Assembly: GCA_023427825.1 (NCBI GenBank)
Contig: JAEZAI010000042.1
Location: forward strand, 1 to 5,851
Direction of reading: 5' to 3'
DNA from: Actinomycetes bacterium
GTDB taxonomy: Bacteria; Actinomycetota; Acidimicrobiia; Acidimicrobiales; Microtrichaceae
DNA: 5,851 nt
In this document: positions 1-4,977 of the stretch, one piece after another
Position numbering within the stretch: position 1 is the first letter of the stretch
Layout: each line of letters opens with the position of its first letter
Notes under the pieces: generated by a model
The model's database searches: none
What the model was told of the DNA's origin: nothing
Seen by the model: the letters and a program-made list of their open reading frames with translations, nothing else
Made by a program: the position numbers and the translations under genes

Positions 1-833
1 GCCTTGACGTCCATCAGCGAGATGATCGTGGTGCGCAGCGGCTTGCGACCGACGCCGCTGGCGATGCCGGCGAACAGGACGAGGTTCCATCGACCCGAGA
101 TGTCGGGCACGCCCTCGAACACGGCGTCGCGCTCGCGGAGCACAGCGGCGAGCCGCCGGTACTCCTTCCAGCTGGCGAACACCGACGGGGTCGGGCGGCT
201 GCGGTACCGGTCGCCGTCCATCTTGTCCCAGGGCAGCGTGTTGATCGACAGGCCCAGGTAGCCGGCGTCGAGCGCCTCGTCGAGCATGACGACCATGCGC
301 CCGAGCTCGCCGGCCGTCGGTCGCACGCCGTCGTCGAGCGACCGGCCGAGCCCCATGACCGACGCCCTCACGGCGGAGTGGCCGAGGAAGGAGCAGACGT
401 TCGGACCGAGCGGCAGGTCGTCCAGGCGATCGAGGTACTCGGCCGGGGTGGTCCAGTCCTTCAGCTTCTCCAGCATGGGGAGCACGTCGGCACGCGGCAC
501 GCCCTCGACGCGGCAGAACATGTCGGCCAGGTCCTCGGGTTCGCCGACGGCGAAGCTGAGACCGCACGAACCGATCAGCACGGTCGTGACGCCGTGGCGG
601 ACCGACTCCTCCAGCGCTGGGTCGAACTCCAGCTCCGCGTCGTAGTGCGTGTGGAGGTCGATGAAGCCGGGCGTGACCCAGCAGCCCGCGGCGTCGATCA
701 CCTCGGCGCCTGCCGGCGCCTCCAGATCCGCGCCGATCGCCGTGACGGTCCCGTCGTCGATGACCACCTCGGCGACGCGCCCCTCGGCTCCGGTCCCGTC
801 CACCACCAGTCCGCCCCGGATCACGGTCGTCAT
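1..833 (-). CDS. Amidohydrolase, N-acyl-D-amino-acid deacylase family (partial, C-terminus off left edge)
   Basis: The first 277 residues of a metal-dependent amidohydrolase read from ATG at 833 down to the window edge without a stop. Residues 1-50 form the small beta-sandwich start typical of the superfamily (MTTVIRGGLVVDGTG, then VIDAAG). The barrel begins at VTPGFIDLHTHYD, with the metal-binding His61-x-His63. GVTTVLIGSCG follows, with Cys90 where D-aminoacylases carry a metal-ligand Cys in a GNCG-like motif. GHSAVR (151-156) and LGLSIN (193-198) also fit the family, as does the stretch PWDKMDGDRYRSRPTPSVFA (201-220). Known members remove the acyl group from N-acyl-D-amino acids in the cytosol; the substrate here is unknown. 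Later metal-ligand histidines and the catalytic Asp lie outside the window. The stop of the upstream SDR gene is 58 nt away. No Shine-Dalgarno sits at normal spacing. The family call is firm; the substrate is not. Confidence 0.88.
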   Translation of the reverse strand, partial: MTTVIRGGLVVDGTGAEGRVAEVVIDDGTVTAIGADLEAPAGAEVIDAAGCWVTPGFIDLHTHYDAELEFDPALEESVRHGVTTVLIGSCGLSFAVGEPEDLADMFCRVEGVPRADVLPMLEKLKDWTTPAEYLDRLDDLPLGPNVCSFLGHSAVRASVMGLGRSLDDGVRPTAGELGRMVVMLDEALDAGYLGLSINTLPWDKMDGDRYRSRPTPSVFASWKEYRRLAAVLRERDAVFEGVPDISGRWNLVLFAGIASGVGRKPLRTTIISLMDVK

Positions 834-839
834 GGGCGA

Positions 840-847
840 CAGTCTGC
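840..847 (-). promoter_or_regulatory. Candidate -10 element for a leaderless amidohydrolase transcript
   Basis: Read on the minus strand, GCAGACTG ends 6 nt before the ATG at 833. It contains CAGACT, a two-of-three match to the actinobacterial TANNNT -10 pattern (A and T kept, first T replaced by C). The identical octamer sits 5 nt before the esterase start on the other strand (3602-3609). No Shine-Dalgarno-like purine run lies within 5-12 nt of the start; the nearest (GAAGGAAGG) is more than 30 nt upstream. This is inferred from position and resemblance; no clear -35 is visible. Confidence 0.4.
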
Positions 848-891
848 CCGCGTCCGAGCGGCGTCCTTCCTTCGGGGCGTTCAGGGGACCG

Positions 892-1674
892 TCAGCGGGC
901 GCCCGGCCAGTCGTCGGCGCGGACCCGCGCCTCGGTCCCCCCGTCCGCGGTGATGAACGAGCCCACGAAGAACCCGGCATCCGGCGACAGCAGGAAGGCC
1001 AGGAGCGCCGCCATCTCCTCGGCGCGTCCTGGTCGCCCGATCGGGATGGGGTACGTGTCGCCGAGCGACGACACGAAGTCCCAGGTGCCGGCGGTCATCG
1101 CGGTGTCGACGAAGCCCGGCGCGATCGCGTTGAGCCGGATCCCGCTGCCGATCCAGTCGTCGGTCGTCGCGTGGCGGCGGACCCATCGTCCGAGCGCCAG
1201 CTTGGAGATGGGGTAGGCGCTGATCGCGTCGTCGCCGCCCGCGGCGACGGCCGCCTCCTCGTCACCCGCCAGCAGGACGTCGGCCAGATGTGCCGGGTAG
1301 CCGGGCTGGGTGGTGGTCGAGTTCGACGAGATCGCCACGGCCGACGCGTCGGTGCCGTTCGCCAGCAGCGGGCGGAGGAGTTCGAGCGTGGCCACGGCGC
1401 CGAAGAAGTTGGTCCGGACCGTGCGCCCCGCCAGCTGGCCGTCCATCGACTGCATGCCCGCGCCGGCCACCAGCCCGTCGATCGCACCGCCGGACCGCTC
1501 GGCCACGGCCGCCGCCATGGCGCTGCGCCCGTCGACCGTCGCCAGGTCGGACTCGACGGTCGCGCCGGTGCCGGGCAGGTCGACGCCGATCACGGTCGTG
1601 CCCTGCCCCTCGAGTCGGTCGCGCAGCGCGGCGCCCATGCCGCTCGCCACGCCGGTGATCACCACGGTCGTCAT
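892..1674 (-). CDS. Short-chain dehydrogenase/reductase, 3-alpha-hydroxysteroid dehydrogenase-like
   Basis: A complete 260-residue classical SDR, the usual length, predicted to oxidise or reduce an alcohol/ketone pair with NAD(H) in the cytosol. The cofactor motif TGVASGMG is at 7-14. Asp32 ends the second strand (VIGVDL), which normally selects NAD over NADP. Catalytic residues are Asn89 (TNFFG), Ser117 (AISSNS), Tyr154 and Lys158 (YPISK). The usual NNAG is replaced by VAGAG (69-73). A segment of about 25 residues (AHLADVLLAGDEEAAVAAGGDDA) separates the serine from the tyrosine, and RLNAIAPGFVDTAM follows. This arrangement recalls Comamonas HsdA-type 3-alpha-hydroxysteroid dehydrogenases more than FabG-like enzymes. 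Steroid activity is an inference from layout; any secondary alcohol is possible. The gene lies 165 nt after the aldehyde dehydrogenase stop and 58 nt before the amidohydrolase. ATG at 1674 is chosen because the Rossmann strand starts at residue 2. Confidence 0.9.
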   Translation of the reverse strand: MTTVVITGVASGMGAALRDRLEGQGTTVIGVDLPGTGATVESDLATVDGRSAMAAAVAERSGGAIDGLVAGAGMQSMDGQLAGRTVRTNFFGAVATLELLRPLLANGTDASAVAISSNSTTTQPGYPAHLADVLLAGDEEAAVAAGGDDAISAYPISKLALGRWVRRHATTDDWIGSGIRLNAIAPGFVDTAMTAGTWDFVSSLGDTYPIPIGRPGRAEEMAALLAFLLSPDAGFFVGSFITADGGTEARVRADDWPGAR

Positions 1675-1682
1675 GGCCGGCG

Positions 1683-1688
1683 ACAGTA
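1683..1688 (-). promoter_or_regulatory. Candidate -10 element for a leaderless SDR transcript
   Basis: On the minus strand TACTGT, a full TANNNT match, ends 8 nt before the ATG at 1674, placing a transcription start at or next to the start codon. There is no Shine-Dalgarno between it and the ATG (CGCCGGCC). The element lies between the SDR start and the palindromic repeats at 1713-1818. The SDR may therefore have its own promoter although it is co-oriented with the aldehyde dehydrogenase. No convincing -35 box is visible. Confidence 0.45.
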
Positions 1689-1712
1689 GGTGCTGGGCTC
1701 AGTGGGCCCTCG

Positions 1713-1758
1713 AACTTGGGGGATTCCGACGGACCATCTGTCGAATTCCCGCAAGTTC
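1713..1758. repeat. Palindromic intergenic repeat, copy 1 (partly degenerate)
   Basis: A 46-bp unit that matches copy 2 (1773-1818) at 42 of 46 positions; its first 21 bases are identical. It is itself an inverted repeat: arms 1713-1730 and 1740-1757 pair at 15 of 18 positions around a 9-nt loop (GGACCATCT). Mismatches are 1719/1751, 1724/1746 and 1726/1744. The outer pair 1712/1758 adds one more G-C. It lies between the aldehyde dehydrogenase stop and the SDR start. No transposase or target-site duplication is visible. It could be a REP-like element, a processed 3' hairpin or a protein-binding site. Confidence 0.85.
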
Positions 1759-1769
1759 CGAGCGCTCGG
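1758..1769. repeat. 12-bp perfect palindrome between the two repeats
   Basis: CCGAGCGCTCGG is its own reverse complement and occupies the 14-bp stretch joining the two palindromic repeats. The same 12-mer recurs at 3529-3540 between the divergent aldehyde dehydrogenase and esterase genes; both copies are preceded by GT plus one variable base. I found no third copy by eye. It may be an operator for a dimeric regulator, but a regulator gene is not in view. Confidence 0.5.
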
Positions 1770-1772
1770 TCC

Positions 1773-1818
1773 AACTTGGGGGATTCCGACGGATCACCTG
1801 TCGAAATCCCCCAAGTTC
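1773..1818. repeat. Palindromic intergenic repeat, copy 2 (nearly perfect hairpin)
   Basis: The second 46-bp unit, exactly 60 bp after copy 1. Arms 1773-1790 and 1800-1817 pair at 17 of 18 positions, with a single mismatch at 1786/1804, around a 9-nt loop (GGATCACCT). The core pairs AACTTGGGGGATT with AATCCCCCAAGTT. In the transcript of the minus-strand aldehyde dehydrogenase the hairpin would begin 22 nt after the stop codon, so it could act as a terminator or 3'-end stabiliser. No U-tract follows it (the RNA continues GGACCGAGCG), so it is not a classical intrinsic terminator. Confidence 0.88.
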
Positions 1819-1834
1819 GGGTCCGCGGCGACCG

Positions 1835-1847
1835 GGCGCTCAGCGCC
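1835..1847 (-). terminator. Small GC hairpin enclosing the aldehyde dehydrogenase stop codon
   Basis: GGCGC-TGA-GCGCC is a perfect 5-bp inverted repeat with the TGA stop of the aldehyde dehydrogenase as its loop. It comes just before the larger repeat hairpins at 1773-1818. No U-tract follows. In DNA this GC-rich, short inverted repeats arise by chance, so a role in termination is only a possibility. Confidence 0.2.
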
Positions 1848-3468
1848 AGCCGGCGCGCTTCATGAGCTTGAGCGCGGTGGTCATCACGGCCGCGAAGCCG
1901 TCGTCGCCGAGCTGGCGGAGCGGCGGCGCCAGGTTCATGAGCCGCTGGCGGGCGATCGTCTGGGACTCGGTGAACTTGGTGATGCCCACCGCGCCGTGGC
2001 GCCGGCCCAGGCCGGAGTCGCCCATGCCGCCCATCGGCGCGTCGATGCTGCCCCACGCCGCGGCGTAGGCCTCGTTCACGTTGACCGTCCCGGAGCGCAG
2101 TCGCGACGCGACGTCGCGACCTCGCCGAGGCGAGCGGCTCCATACGCTGGCGTTCAGCCCGTACCGCGTGTCGTTGGCCAGGTGGACGGCCTCGTCGTCG
2201 GTGGCGAACCGGTAGATCGACACGACCGGCCCGAACGTCTCCTCGGCGAAGCAGGTCATCCCGGGCGTCACGTCGGTCAGCACGGTCGGCTCGAAGAAGT
2301 ACGGACCGAGGTCGGGTCGGGGCCTGCCACCGGCCAGGACGGTGGCGCCCTTGGCGACCGCGTCGTCGACGTGCGACGACGTCACCTCGAGCTGCTCGGT
2401 GGACGTGAGGGTCCCCATCTGCGTGGAGAAGTCGTACGCCGCTCCGGTGGCGAGCGCCTCGACGGCCGCGACGAACGCCGGCACGAACCGGTCGTAGATC
2501 CCGTCGGCCACGTACATGCGCTCGATCGAGATGCACAGCTGGCCGCTGGAGGAGAAGCACGCGCGCACCGCGCCCTCGACGGTGCGGCCCAGGTCCGCGT
2601 CGTCCAGGACGACCATCGCGTTCTTGCCGCCGAGCTCGAGCGAGCAGTCGATGAGCCGCTCGCCCGCCTCTCGGGCGATCGTGCGCCCCGACGCCGTCGA
2701 GCCGGTGAACATGACGTAGTCGGCGATGTCCAGGAGCGGGGTGCCGATCGCCGAGCCGCGCCCGAGCACGATCTGCCAGACGTCCTCGGGCAGCCCCGCC
2801 CGGCGTGCCAGGTCCAGCGCGAAGAGCGCGGTGAGCGCCGTCTGGTTGTCGGCCTTCTGCACCACCGCCTTGCCCGCCATCAGCGCGGGGATCGTGTCGC
2901 CCGCGCCCAGGCTGAGCGGGTAGTTCCACGGCGAGATGATCGTGACGATCCCTCGGGGATGGTGCAGCTCGTGCACGTCGGTCAGGCCGGGGATCAAGCC
3001 GGTGCGCCGAGTGGGCGCCAGCGCGCGTGCCGCAGTGCGGGCGTAGTAGCGGCTGGTGTTCGCGATGTCGCCGACCTCCAGGAACGCGTCGCGGCGGGCC
3101 TTGCCGTTCTCGGCCTGGATCAGGTCCATGAACGTGTCGCGGTGGTCGAGCACCAGGTCGTGGAAGCGCAGGAAGATCGCGGCACGGTCCTCGATCGGCA
3201 CGGTGGCCCAGGCCGCCTGCGCGGCTCGGGCTCGCTCGGCCGCCGCCAGCACGTCGCCCGGCGTGCACTGCGGGAGCTCCGCGATCGGCTGCCCCGTGAA
3301 CGGTGCGCTCGACGTGACCGTGGGCGCGTCGCCCGACGACGGCACGAGCGAGGTCAGCCGCTTCCGCAGCAGGTCGTTGATGCTCGCGGGGAGGGCGGGA
3401 CCGGACCGTCGGTCGCCACCGTCGCGAGTGCCGGGAACCGACGGGACCGCATCAGCCGTGGTGCTCAT
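1840..3468 (-). CDS. gabD2: NAD(P)-dependent aldehyde dehydrogenase, GabD2-like succinate-semialdehyde dehydrogenase
   Basis: A complete 542-residue ALDH-superfamily enzyme that oxidises an aldehyde to its acid with NAD(P)+ in the cytosol. Visible active-site elements are SPWNYP with oxyanion Asn182, Lys205 in VVQKADNQT for cofactor binding, FTGSTASG (254-261), general-base Glu278 in ELGGK, nucleophile Cys312 in SSGQLCISIERMYV, and Glu410 in EETFGPVVSIY. The flanks of Cys312, together with NDTRYGLNASVW, GTVNVNEAYAAAWGS and APMGGMGDSGLGRRHG, resemble mycobacterial GabD2 (succinate-semialdehyde dehydrogenase 2) closely from memory. Other semialdehydes are possible substrates. Two oddities: Ala206 stands where Pro usually follows the cofactor lysine, and a Gly/Asp/Arg-rich N-terminal stretch of about 25 residues precedes the usual start. 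No other in-frame start precedes the conserved region, so ATG at 3468 is kept. It is divergent from the esterase, with 146 bp between their starts. The ALDH call is firm; the exact substrate is inferred. Confidence 0.92.
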   Translation of the reverse strand: MSTTADAVPSVPGTRDGGDRRSGPALPASINDLLRKRLTSLVPSSGDAPTVTSSAPFTGQPIAELPQCTPGDVLAAAERARAAQAAWATVPIEDRAAIFLRFHDLVLDHRDTFMDLIQAENGKARRDAFLEVGDIANTSRYYARTAARALAPTRRTGLIPGLTDVHELHHPRGIVTIISPWNYPLSLGAGDTIPALMAGKAVVQKADNQTALTALFALDLARRAGLPEDVWQIVLGRGSAIGTPLLDIADYVMFTGSTASGRTIAREAGERLIDCSLELGGKNAMVVLDDADLGRTVEGAVRACFSSSGQLCISIERMYVADGIYDRFVPAFVAAVEALATGAAYDFSTQMGTLTSTEQLEVTSSHVDDAVAKGATVLAGGRPRPDLGPYFFEPTVLTDVTPGMTCFAEETFGPVVSIYRFATDDEAVHLANDTRYGLNASVWSRSPRRGRDVASRLRSGTVNVNEAYAAAWGSIDAPMGGMGDSGLGRRHGAVGITKFTESQTIARQRLMNLAPPLRQLGDDGFAAVMTTALKLMKRAGWR

Positions 3469-3475
3469 GGCCCGA

Positions 3476-3481
3476 ACGCTA
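3476..3481 (-). promoter_or_regulatory. Candidate -10 element for a leaderless aldehyde dehydrogenase transcript
   Basis: On the minus strand TAGCGT, a full TANNNT match, ends 7 nt before the ATG at 3468. The spacing puts the transcription start at the start codon. The 7 nt between (TCGGGCC) hold no Shine-Dalgarno. This agrees with the arrangement at the other three starts visible in the window. Confidence 0.45.
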
Positions 3482-3528
3482 CGCCCGGGGATCCGCGGCG
3501 GCGAGGGCGCCGTGCGTGCGATGTCGTA

Positions 3529-3540
3529 CCGAGCGCTCGG
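3529..3540. repeat. 12-bp perfect palindrome, second copy, in the divergent promoter region
   Basis: CCGAGCGCTCGG is identical to the palindrome at 1758-1769. It lies 60 bp upstream of the aldehyde dehydrogenase start and 74 bp upstream of the esterase start, a position where a dimeric regulator could affect both promoters. Symmetry does not extend beyond the 12 bases at either copy. The operator role is an inference. Confidence 0.4.
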
Positions 3541-3601
3541 CGGGCCAGACCCTGGGGCGGCACCCCGTCGGTCGCCCGGAGGAGCGGAACCGCAACCCGC
3601 G

Positions 3602-3609
3602 GCAGACTG
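3602..3609 (+). promoter_or_regulatory. Candidate -10 element for a leaderless esterase transcript
   Basis: GCAGACTG ends 5 nt before the ATG at 3615 and is identical to the octamer upstream of the amidohydrolase start (840-847, minus). It contains CAGACT, a partial TANNNT match. The G-run directly touching the ATG is too close for a normal Shine-Dalgarno. The element also supports ATG 3615 over the upstream in-frame GTG at 3516. Confidence 0.4.
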
Positions 3610-3614
3610 GGGGG

Positions 3615-4964
3615 ATGGACACCGCCCCCGCTGCCGGATGGGCCTACCTCGGCGTCTCGATCAACAACGCCGTGTTCACGCTCAACGCCTTCCGCCCGAA
3701 CCGGCGCAGCAAGCTGCTGTTCGGCTGGAGCTTCTTCGCCAGCTGGCTCACGATCGAGCTGGCGCCGTACGTCCTGCTGCTGCAGGTGCTGAGCGCCGGT
3801 CTCTTCCTCCGAAAGGGCGCGCTCCGCACCACCCCGGGTCGCGTGGGCATGGTGCTGACGCTCGGTTCGTGGGCCGGCATGGCCGCCACGATCCGCCAGA
3901 GCTACGCGGCCCGCCAGGAGGTCCGTGACGCGCTCCGAGACCTGGCCGAGGTCGATCCGTCCGACCCGCTGCCCATCCGTTGGGAGCGCCGCGTCCAGTT
4001 CGCTCGCGCCGGCGGCAAGGCCCTGCGCATGGACATCGTCCGTCCCGACGTGCCCGACGTCCCGGGCGAGCCTCGGCCCGCGCTGGTGCAGGTCCACGGC
4101 GGCGGCTGGGTCCTGGGCTTCAAGGACCGGCAGGGTCAGCTGCTCATGCGGCAGATGGCCAGCCGCGGCTGGGTGTGCTGCAACATCGACTACCGGCTGA
4201 GCCCGGCGGCCACGTTTCCTGACCACCTGGTCGACGTGAAGCGGGCGATCGCCTGGGTGCGCGAGCACGCGGACGAGCTCGGGGTCGACCCCGGCTTCAT
4301 CGCGATCACCGGCGGTTCCGCCGGCGGGCACCTCACCGCCCTCGCCGCGCTCACCGCCAACCAGGAGCGCTTCCAGCCCGGGTTCGAACGGGCCGACACC
4401 TCGGTCGTCGCGGCCGTGCCGTTCTACGGGGTCTACGACTTCACCAACCGCAACGGCATCTGGCCGGCCGACACCCTCGAGCAGTTCCTGGCGCCGTTCG
4501 TGATGAAGTGCGACCCCGACGAGGACCCCGAGCTGTGGACCGCGGCGTCGCCGATCGACCAGGTCCACGCCGCTGCCCCGCCGTTCTTCGTGATCCACGG
4601 CGACAAGGACGTGCTCGCCCCGATCGAGGACGCCCGCACGTTCGTCGAGGAGCTCCGGGCCGTGTCGGCCCAGCCGGTGTACTACCTGGAGCTGAAGGGC
4701 GCGCAGCACGCGTTCGAGACGTTCACGTCGGTGCGGGCGAACGCCGTGGTCGACGCCGCGGCGCGCTTCCTGCAGGCCGTGTTCGACGCCTACCTCACCG
4801 GGCCCGGTGCGGAGGCCACGCCCGACGAGGTGGTCGAGGCGGTCGAGGAGCGGCTCGGGTCCGACCTGGCCGACGACGCATCCGATCCGACCGCGACCGA
4901 TCCGACCGCGACCGGCTCCAGCACCGATCCCGACCCCACCTCCGACGAGCCGGCGCCCGTCTGA
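3615..4964 (+). CDS. Membrane-anchored alpha/beta hydrolase (HSL-type esterase/lipase, LipM/LipO-like)
   Basis: A 449-residue carboxylesterase-type hydrolase. The N-terminus carries hydrophobic stretches at about 9-25, 35-65 (with SFFASWLTIELAPYVLLLQV) and 78-93, suggesting two or three membrane helices. The catalytic domain follows from about residue 120. It shows the oxyanion-hole motif HGGGW (161-165), a nucleophile elbow GGSAGGH with Ser235, a probable catalytic Asp332 in HGDKDVLAP, and His365 in KGAQHAFE, so the triad is complete. DYRLSP (192-197) is typical of the hormone-sensitive-lipase family. The N-terminal membrane segment recalls mycobacterial LipM/LipO/LipQ-type esterases. The C-terminal tail (about 415-449) is an acidic, disordered-looking Asp/Thr/Pro stretch with a tandem DPTAT repeat. 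The start at 3615 is chosen because an in-frame GTG at 3516 would add 33 Arg-rich residues and run through the intergenic palindrome. The substrate and the side of the membrane it faces are unknown. Its stop lies 13 nt from that of the convergent surE. Confidence 0.88.
   Translation: MDTAPAAGWAYLGVSINNAVFTLNAFRPNRRSKLLFGWSFFASWLTIELAPYVLLLQVLSAGLFLRKGALRTTPGRVGMVLTLGSWAGMAATIRQSYAARQEVRDALRDLAEVDPSDPLPIRWERRVQFARAGGKALRMDIVRPDVPDVPGEPRPALVQVHGGGWVLGFKDRQGQLLMRQMASRGWVCCNIDYRLSPAATFPDHLVDVKRAIAWVREHADELGVDPGFIAITGGSAGGHLTALAALTANQERFQPGFERADTSVVAAVPFYGVYDFTNRNGIWPADTLEQFLAPFVMKCDPDEDPELWTAASPIDQVHAAAPPFFVIHGDKDVLAPIEDARTFVEELRAVSAQPVYYLELKGAQHAFETFTSVRANAVVDAAARFLQAVFDAYLTGPGAEATPDEVVEAVEERLGSDLADDASDPTATDPTATGSSTDPDPTSDEPAPV
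4884..4913 (+). repeat. 15-bp perfect tandem duplication inside the esterase tail
   Basis: Two exact copies of GATCCGACCGCGACC lie head to tail and encode the repeated DPTAT residues at about 424-433 of the esterase. The unit is a multiple of three, so the frame is kept. The surrounding tail is low-complexity, and slippage could change the copy number between strains. Confidence 0.85.
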
Positions 4965-4977
4965 GCCGACGGTCCGG

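Larger units (their letters stand above)
3469..3614. promoter_or_regulatory. Divergent intergenic region between aldehyde dehydrogenase and esterase
   Basis: These 146 bp separate two start codons that face away from each other, so both promoters should lie here. The region holds -10-like elements at 3476-3481 (minus) and 3602-3609 (plus), the palindrome at 3529-3540 near the middle, and a GGGG-CGGCA-CCCC inverted repeat at 3554-3566. A CGGAGGAGCGG purine-rich stretch at 3576-3586 is about 30 nt from the esterase ATG, too far to act as its Shine-Dalgarno. No small gene is convincing here. Confidence 0.6.

Noticed and set aside
649..1689. Plus-strand open frame across the amidohydrolase and SDR
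   Set aside because: Antisense shadow spanning two real genes and the gap between them; composition is not protein-like.
1713..1818. Minimal CRISPR array (two repeats)
   Set aside because: The repeats are 46 bp with a 14-bp spacer that is itself a palindrome. There are no further units and no cas genes. CRISPR repeats and spacers do not have these proportions.
2362..2380. GTCGTCG-ACGTG-CGACGAC inverted repeat
   Set aside because: It lies in aldehyde dehydrogenase coding sequence (SSHVDDA). Repeated GTC/GAC codons explain it.
3516..3614. Upstream in-frame GTG start for the esterase
   Set aside because: It adds 33 Arg/Gly-rich residues with no family resemblance and puts the intergenic palindrome inside the gene. 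ATG 3615 directly precedes the membrane segments and follows a -10-like element.
1262..3792. Very long open frames overlapping the aldehyde dehydrogenase and SDR (plus 1690-3792, minus 1262-3268)
   Set aside because: Their products are Arg/Gly/His-rich with no recognisable motifs. They exist because stop codons are rare in other frames of very GC-rich genes. The overlapped frames carry complete, motif-bearing enzymes.
3465..4709. Long open frame on the minus strand opposite the esterase
   Set aside because: Low-complexity Arg/His/Glu/Val composition with no motifs, antisense to a gene with a full catalytic triad.
4965..4977. Bidirectional terminator between the esterase and surE
   Set aside because: Only 13 nt separate the stops, and no strong stem with a U-tract is visible on either strand.
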